Source: Lentzea pudingi
GTDB taxonomy: Bacteria; Actinomycetota; Actinomycetes; Mycobacteriales; Pseudonocardiaceae
Direction of reading: 5' to 3'
DNA: 64,000 nucleotides
Assembly (NCBI RefSeq): GCF_014646255.1
Contig: NZ_BMNC01000006.1
Coordinates: 203,501-267,500 of the forward strand
In this document: positions 61,074-64,000 of the stretch, in pieces
Layout of the letters: each line of letters starts with the position of its first letter
How positions within the stretch are numbered: the first letter of the stretch is position 1
Position numbers and translations under genes: made by a program
The notes under the pieces: model-generated
The model's input: only the letters and a program-made list of their open reading frames with translations
Database searches by the model: none
Told to the model about the DNA's origin: nothing

Positions 61074-61769
61074 TCACGCCCCCCACACGCTGCTGGCCAG
61101 CAGTTCCAGGTCGCTCAGGTCGTCGATCACGATCTGGGCTCCAGCTTGATGGAGATCCTGTCTCGAACTGCGGCCGGTCGCCACGGCCACGAGCCGCACA
61201 CCGGCCTTCGTCGCGGCGTACACGTCGTGCGGGGTGTCGCCGATGAGCACGACCTCGTCGTGGGCGAACGGCCGGATGTGCTGCGCGCGTTCACGGGCGA
61301 ACGTGACCAGCTCGGCCCGGTCGGCGTGCTCGTCACCGAACGCGCTGACGTCCCAGTCCACGAGGTGCGCGAGCCCGAACTCCTCCAGCTTGATCAGCGC
61401 GACGCTGCGGAGGTTCGCGGTCAGCACGCCCTGGTGCACGCGCGGGTCGCCGGCGAAGTGTTGGAGGGCCTCCAAGGCCCCCGGCAGGACCTCGCCGTGG
61501 CCGGGCAGCTCGGCGCGGCGGGTCTCGAACGAGCTCGCCAGCGCGTCGCTGAGGAGCTGCGCGGCCTCCTCCGTGTGGTCGATGTCGTGCAGGCGCAGCG
61601 TCTCCTCGATGATGTCCACCTCGGTGCGGCCGCCGAGGTCCACGGGGCCTGTCAGCTCCCTGCCGAACGCCGTCCGGAACGCCTCGCGGTACATCAGCCC
61701 GCCGAACCCGCGTGCCGAGATCAGCGTGTTGTCGATGTCCCACAGCACCAGCAGCTCGGGCCCGGTCAC
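61074..61769 (-). CDS. HAD-family hydrolase (phosphoglycolate phosphatase-like)
   Basis: A 231-residue HAD phosphatase with a helical cap. Motif I is 'LLVLWDIDNTLISARG' (nucleophile and acid Asp), motif II is 'GVLTANLRSVA', and motif IV is 'VVLIGDTPHDVYAATKAG'. The substrate is unknown; related enzymes act on phosphoglycolate or nucleotides. GTG 61769 is chosen. It is divergent from the zinc-ribbon SDR gene and 42 bases upstream of the SLOG-SLATT gene on the same strand, so the three may be cotranscribed. Confidence 0.85.
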   Translation of the reverse strand: MTGPELLVLWDIDNTLISARGFGGLMYREAFRTAFGRELTGPVDLGGRTEVDIIEETLRLHDIDHTEEAAQLLSDALASSFETRRAELPGHGEVLPGALEALQHFAGDPRVHQGVLTANLRSVALIKLEEFGLAHLVDWDVSAFGDEHADRAELVTFARERAQHIRPFAHDEVVLIGDTPHDVYAATKAGVRLVAVATGRSSRQDLHQAGAQIVIDDLSDLELLASSVWGA

Positions 61770-61804
61770 CGGACCACCCCCCACTCCCCGTAAAATGCCT
61801 GCTC

Positions 61805-63190
61805 ATGACCTCGATCGACCCCGCAGAGCTGGAAGTCTGCCTGCGCGTGCTTGCCCAGGTCGAGGACCTGCCGGCGGAACACGACGACGCCGTGCGCGTC
61901 CGCCGGGCCACCGCGAAGATCTTCAAGGCCGCGAAGAAGTTCCGCAAAACCGAGCGCAAGGCCGCCATCACGGCCAACGACCGCGCCGTGACGGCGTTGA
62001 CGGCCACCGGGTCGCCGGACCGCATCGACGACGAGACGCAGGGCCTCCCCCTCGTGTCGAACGCGGCCGGTGCCACCGCCGGCACGTTGCTGCGCGCGCG
62101 GTCCTGCTACACGTGCCGCAAGAGGTTTGTCGAGGTAGACGCCTTCTACCACAACCTCTGCCCCGAGTGCGCCGCCTTCAACCACGGCAAGCGCGACGCC
62201 CGTACGGACCTGACGGGCCGCAACGCGCTGCTGACCGGCGGCCGCGCGAAGATCGGCATGTACATCGCGCTGCGGCTGCTGCGTGACGGCGCGCACACCA
62301 CGATCACCACCCGGTTCCCCAAGGACGCGGCGCGGCGGTTCGCCACGATGCCCGACGCCGAGGACTGGATCGACCGGCTCAAGATCGTCGGCATCGACCT
62401 GCGCGACCCGGCGCAGGTGCTCGCCCTGGCCGACGAGGTGGCGTCCCGCGGCCCGCTGGACGTCCTGATCAACAACGCCGCGCAGACCGTGCGCCGCTCC
62501 GCCGGTGCCTACGCCCCGCTGGCCCACGCCGAGCACGAGGCCCTGACCGGCGACGCCGCCCGTCCGGAGCTGATCTCGTTCGGCGGCCACGGCCAGCTCG
62601 CGCTGCCCGGCACGGCCGTGCCCGAGGCGCACTCGGTGACGACGCTGGCGTTGATGGCGGGCTCCAAGGACATCGACGCGGGCGGCCTGGTGCCGGACAC
62701 CGCGGCGACGAACTCGTGGATCCAGAACGTCGACGAGGTCGACCCGGTGGAGCTGCTGGAAGTGCAGCTGTGCAACTCGACGGCGCCGTTCCTGCTGATC
62801 TCCCGGCTGCGCGCGTCGATGGCGAAGTCGTCGTACCGCCGCAAGTACGTGGTGAACGTGTCGGCGATGGAGGGGCAGTTCTCCCGCGCCTACAAGGGTT
62901 CCGGGCACCCGCACACCAACATGGCCAAGGCCGCTTTGAACATGTTGACGCGGACCAGTGCCGAGGAGATGCTGCAGGCCGACGGCATCCTGATGACCGC
63001 CGTCGACACGGGCTGGATCACCGACGAGCGCCCGCACCCTCTCAAGCTGCGGCTCGCCGACGAGGGCTTCCACGCCCCGTTGGACCTGGTCGACGGCGCG
63101 GCCAGGGTGTACGACCCGATCGTGCGCGGCGAGGCCGGTGAGGACCTGTACGGGTGTTTCCTGAAGGACTACGCACCTTCTCCCTGGTGA
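61805..63190 (+). CDS. SDR-family protein with N-terminal helical and zinc-ribbon extension
   Basis: A 461-residue protein. Residues 1-90 are helical and Lys-rich. Residues about 98-123 form a zinc-ribbon-like unit, 'CYTCRKRF' and 'LCPECAAFNHG'. From about 135 there is an SDR Rossmann fold ('GRNALLTGGRAKIGMYIALR', 'PLDVLINNAAQTVRRSAGAY'). The catalytic Tyr of YxxxK is replaced by Thr ('PHTNMAKAALNML' keeps the Lys), so standard dehydrogenase chemistry is doubtful. ATG 61805 gives 'MTSIDPAELEVCLR'. A hairpin follows the stop. Confidence 0.82.
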   Translation: MTSIDPAELEVCLRVLAQVEDLPAEHDDAVRVRRATAKIFKAAKKFRKTERKAAITANDRAVTALTATGSPDRIDDETQGLPLVSNAAGATAGTLLRARSCYTCRKRFVEVDAFYHNLCPECAAFNHGKRDARTDLTGRNALLTGGRAKIGMYIALRLLRDGAHTTITTRFPKDAARRFATMPDAEDWIDRLKIVGIDLRDPAQVLALADEVASRGPLDVLINNAAQTVRRSAGAYAPLAHAEHEALTGDAARPELISFGGHGQLALPGTAVPEAHSVTTLALMAGSKDIDAGGLVPDTAATNSWIQNVDEVDPVELLEVQLCNSTAPFLLISRLRASMAKSSYRRKYVVNVSAMEGQFSRAYKGSGHPHTNMAKAALNMLTRTSAEEMLQADGILMTAVDTGWITDERPHPLKLRLADEGFHAPLDLVDGAARVYDPIVRGEAGEDLYGCFLKDYAPSPW

Positions 63191-63217
63191 GCCGTCAGGG
63201 TGACTTTCGTCGGAAAC

Positions 63218-63245
63218 ACGCGTCCGAGGTACCTGTCGGACGCGT
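63218..63245 (+). terminator. Hairpin terminator after the zinc-ribbon SDR gene
   Basis: A perfect 10-base stem (ACGCGTCCGA, 63218-63227, with 63236-63245) and an 8-base loop start 27 bases after the stop. The right arm also belongs to a 14-base palindrome at 63236-63249, so an operator role for the Ku gene cannot be excluded. Confidence 0.6.
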
Positions 63246-63279
63246 CCGAACGAGGCCTTCCACCAGCCCTTATGCGTAG

Positions 63280-63295
63280 TTGAACACCTGTTCGA
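63280..63295 (+). promoter_or_regulatory. LexA/SOS-like box upstream of ku
   Basis: TTGAACACCTGTTCGA matches the actinobacterial SOS box TCGAACN4GTTCGA at 11 of its 12 defined positions. It ends 13 bases before the ATG of ku, a position where LexA binding would block expression. Confidence 0.65.
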
Positions 63296-63308
63296 GTACT
63301 CATTTGTC

Positions 63309-63971
63309 ATGAGAACTGTGTGGCGGGGAGCACTCCGGTTCGGGATGACGACCATGACGGTGCGGCTGGTGTCGGCGGCCACCGAACATCGCAGCAAGGT
63401 GCACCTCGTGCACCGCGAGGACAGCGGCCGCGTGCGACACCAGCAGGTGTGCGGCGAGTGCTCGTTGCGGCTCACGCCGGAGGACATCGGGCGCGGCTAC
63501 GAGCTCGACGACGGCCGGATCGTGCAGATCGACCCAGGCGATCTGCCGGCACCCGAAGACGGTCTGATCGACGTGCAGCAGTTCGCGCCGCAGGTCGACG
63601 TGGACCCGGTCGCGTTGCACCGCAGCTACTACCTCGAACCGGACGACCTGGCCGTGCGCTCGTACGTGCTGCTGCGCGAGACGCTGGAGCGGACGAAGGC
63701 GGCGGCGATCGTGAAGTTCGCGTTGCGGGGCAAGGAGACCCTGGCCGCGATCAGGCCGCAGCAGGGGGTGCTGGTGCTGCACACGCTGTTGTGGCCCGAC
63801 GAGGTGCGGGAGCCGCACTTCGCGTTCCTGCACCGGGACACCGAGGTGCGCACGGGCGAACTGGCGGCCGCGGCGGCGTTGGTGCGGGCGCAGACCCGTC
63901 CGTTCCGGCCGCACGACTACCCGAACACGCACCACGAGGCCCTGCTGCACCTGGTGGAGGCGAACGTCTGA
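63309..63971 (+). CDS. ku: Ku DNA end-binding protein (short form)
   Basis: A 220-residue bacterial Ku, the ring-shaped DNA end-binder of non-homologous end joining. 'RTVWRGALRFGMTTMTVRLV' replaces the usual W-G-I/L-F-G-L-V start, and 'VHLVHREDSGRVRHQQVC' and 'VDVDPVALHRSYYLEPDD' follow the family pattern. It is short compared with the usual 260-300 residues and ends just after the core, lacking the C-terminal tail that recruits LigD in many species. A LexA-like box lies upstream. No ligase gene lies in view to the window end. Confidence 0.88.
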   Translation: MRTVWRGALRFGMTTMTVRLVSAATEHRSKVHLVHREDSGRVRHQQVCGECSLRLTPEDIGRGYELDDGRIVQIDPGDLPAPEDGLIDVQQFAPQVDVDPVALHRSYYLEPDDLAVRSYVLLRETLERTKAAAIVKFALRGKETLAAIRPQQGVLVLHTLLWPDEVREPHFAFLHRDTEVRTGELAAAAALVRAQTRPFRPHDYPNTHHEALLHLVEANV

Positions 63972-64000
63972 CCGCCTCCTGGTGGTGCGGGCGCGGGGGG

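Overview
The window is high-GC actinomycete chromosome, most likely from the Pseudonocardiaceae (Lentzea/Saccharothrix-like; this placement is inference). The signs are many GTG starts, 1-8 base start/stop overlaps, mycothiol-family DinB-like isomerases, an XRE (DUF5753)/DUF397 pair, a DUF222-HNH gene, bacterial Ku and a B12-riboswitch-controlled nrdAB operon. No rRNA, tRNA, CRISPR array, transposase or phage gene was recognised.

Left third (1-25 kb) is mixed metabolism and regulation: the 3' end of a glutamate-cysteine-ligase-like gene; a secreted GH5 cellulase; a tightly coupled MoxR ATPase / metallopeptidase-vWA / DUF3800-like / methyltransferase operon; an iron-box-associated fragment of an NRPS condensation domain; a lysine/arginine exporter with its LysR regulator; a cobalamin riboswitch followed by nrdA-nrdB, whose R2 subunit has Phe where the radical Tyr is expected; idi; an orphan MbtH-like gene; a secreted YVTN propeller; an ECF sigma factor with a membrane partner; a Ser/Thr kinase; CorA; a crotonase; a lipoprotein; a SLATT protein; and a PIG-L deacetylase.

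Middle (25-41 kb) and right-middle (45.7-57.8 kb) are two halves of one surface-polysaccharide locus of the Wzx/Wzy type. The left half holds a UDP-sugar dehydrogenase, five glycosyltransferase genes (one a GT2/GT-B fusion), an AsnB-type amidotransferase, an MFS exporter, the Wzx flippase, a Wzz-like co-polymerase and a Wzy-like polymerase. The right half is a long minus-strand operon. It starts with the WbaP/CpsE-type initiating transferase, continues with a Gfo/Idh oxidoreductase, an epimerase, two DegT aminotransferases and PglD- and WbpD-like acyltransferases, and includes a 1591-residue secreted DMFase-like protein with four regularly spaced DUF4082 modules. It ends at a hairpin. The enzyme set suggests an acylated-amino and probably amidated uronic acid sugar. 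Between the halves sit the XRE/DUF397 pair, a DUF222-HNH gene with a LexA-like box, a DinB-like isomerase behind a perfect palindrome, and an unknown 541-residue protein.

Right end (58-64 kb) has small conserved proteins, a two-gene SLOG-SLATT / SLATT predicted nucleotide-signal membrane effector module, a HAD phosphatase, a zinc-ribbon SDR lacking the catalytic Tyr, and Ku with a LexA-like box just upstream of its start. The most interesting candidates for undescribed biology are the SLOG-SLATT pair, the MoxR/vWA/DUF3800/methyltransferase operon, the putatively SOS-linked Ku, the iron-box condensation-domain fragment and the Tyr-less R2.
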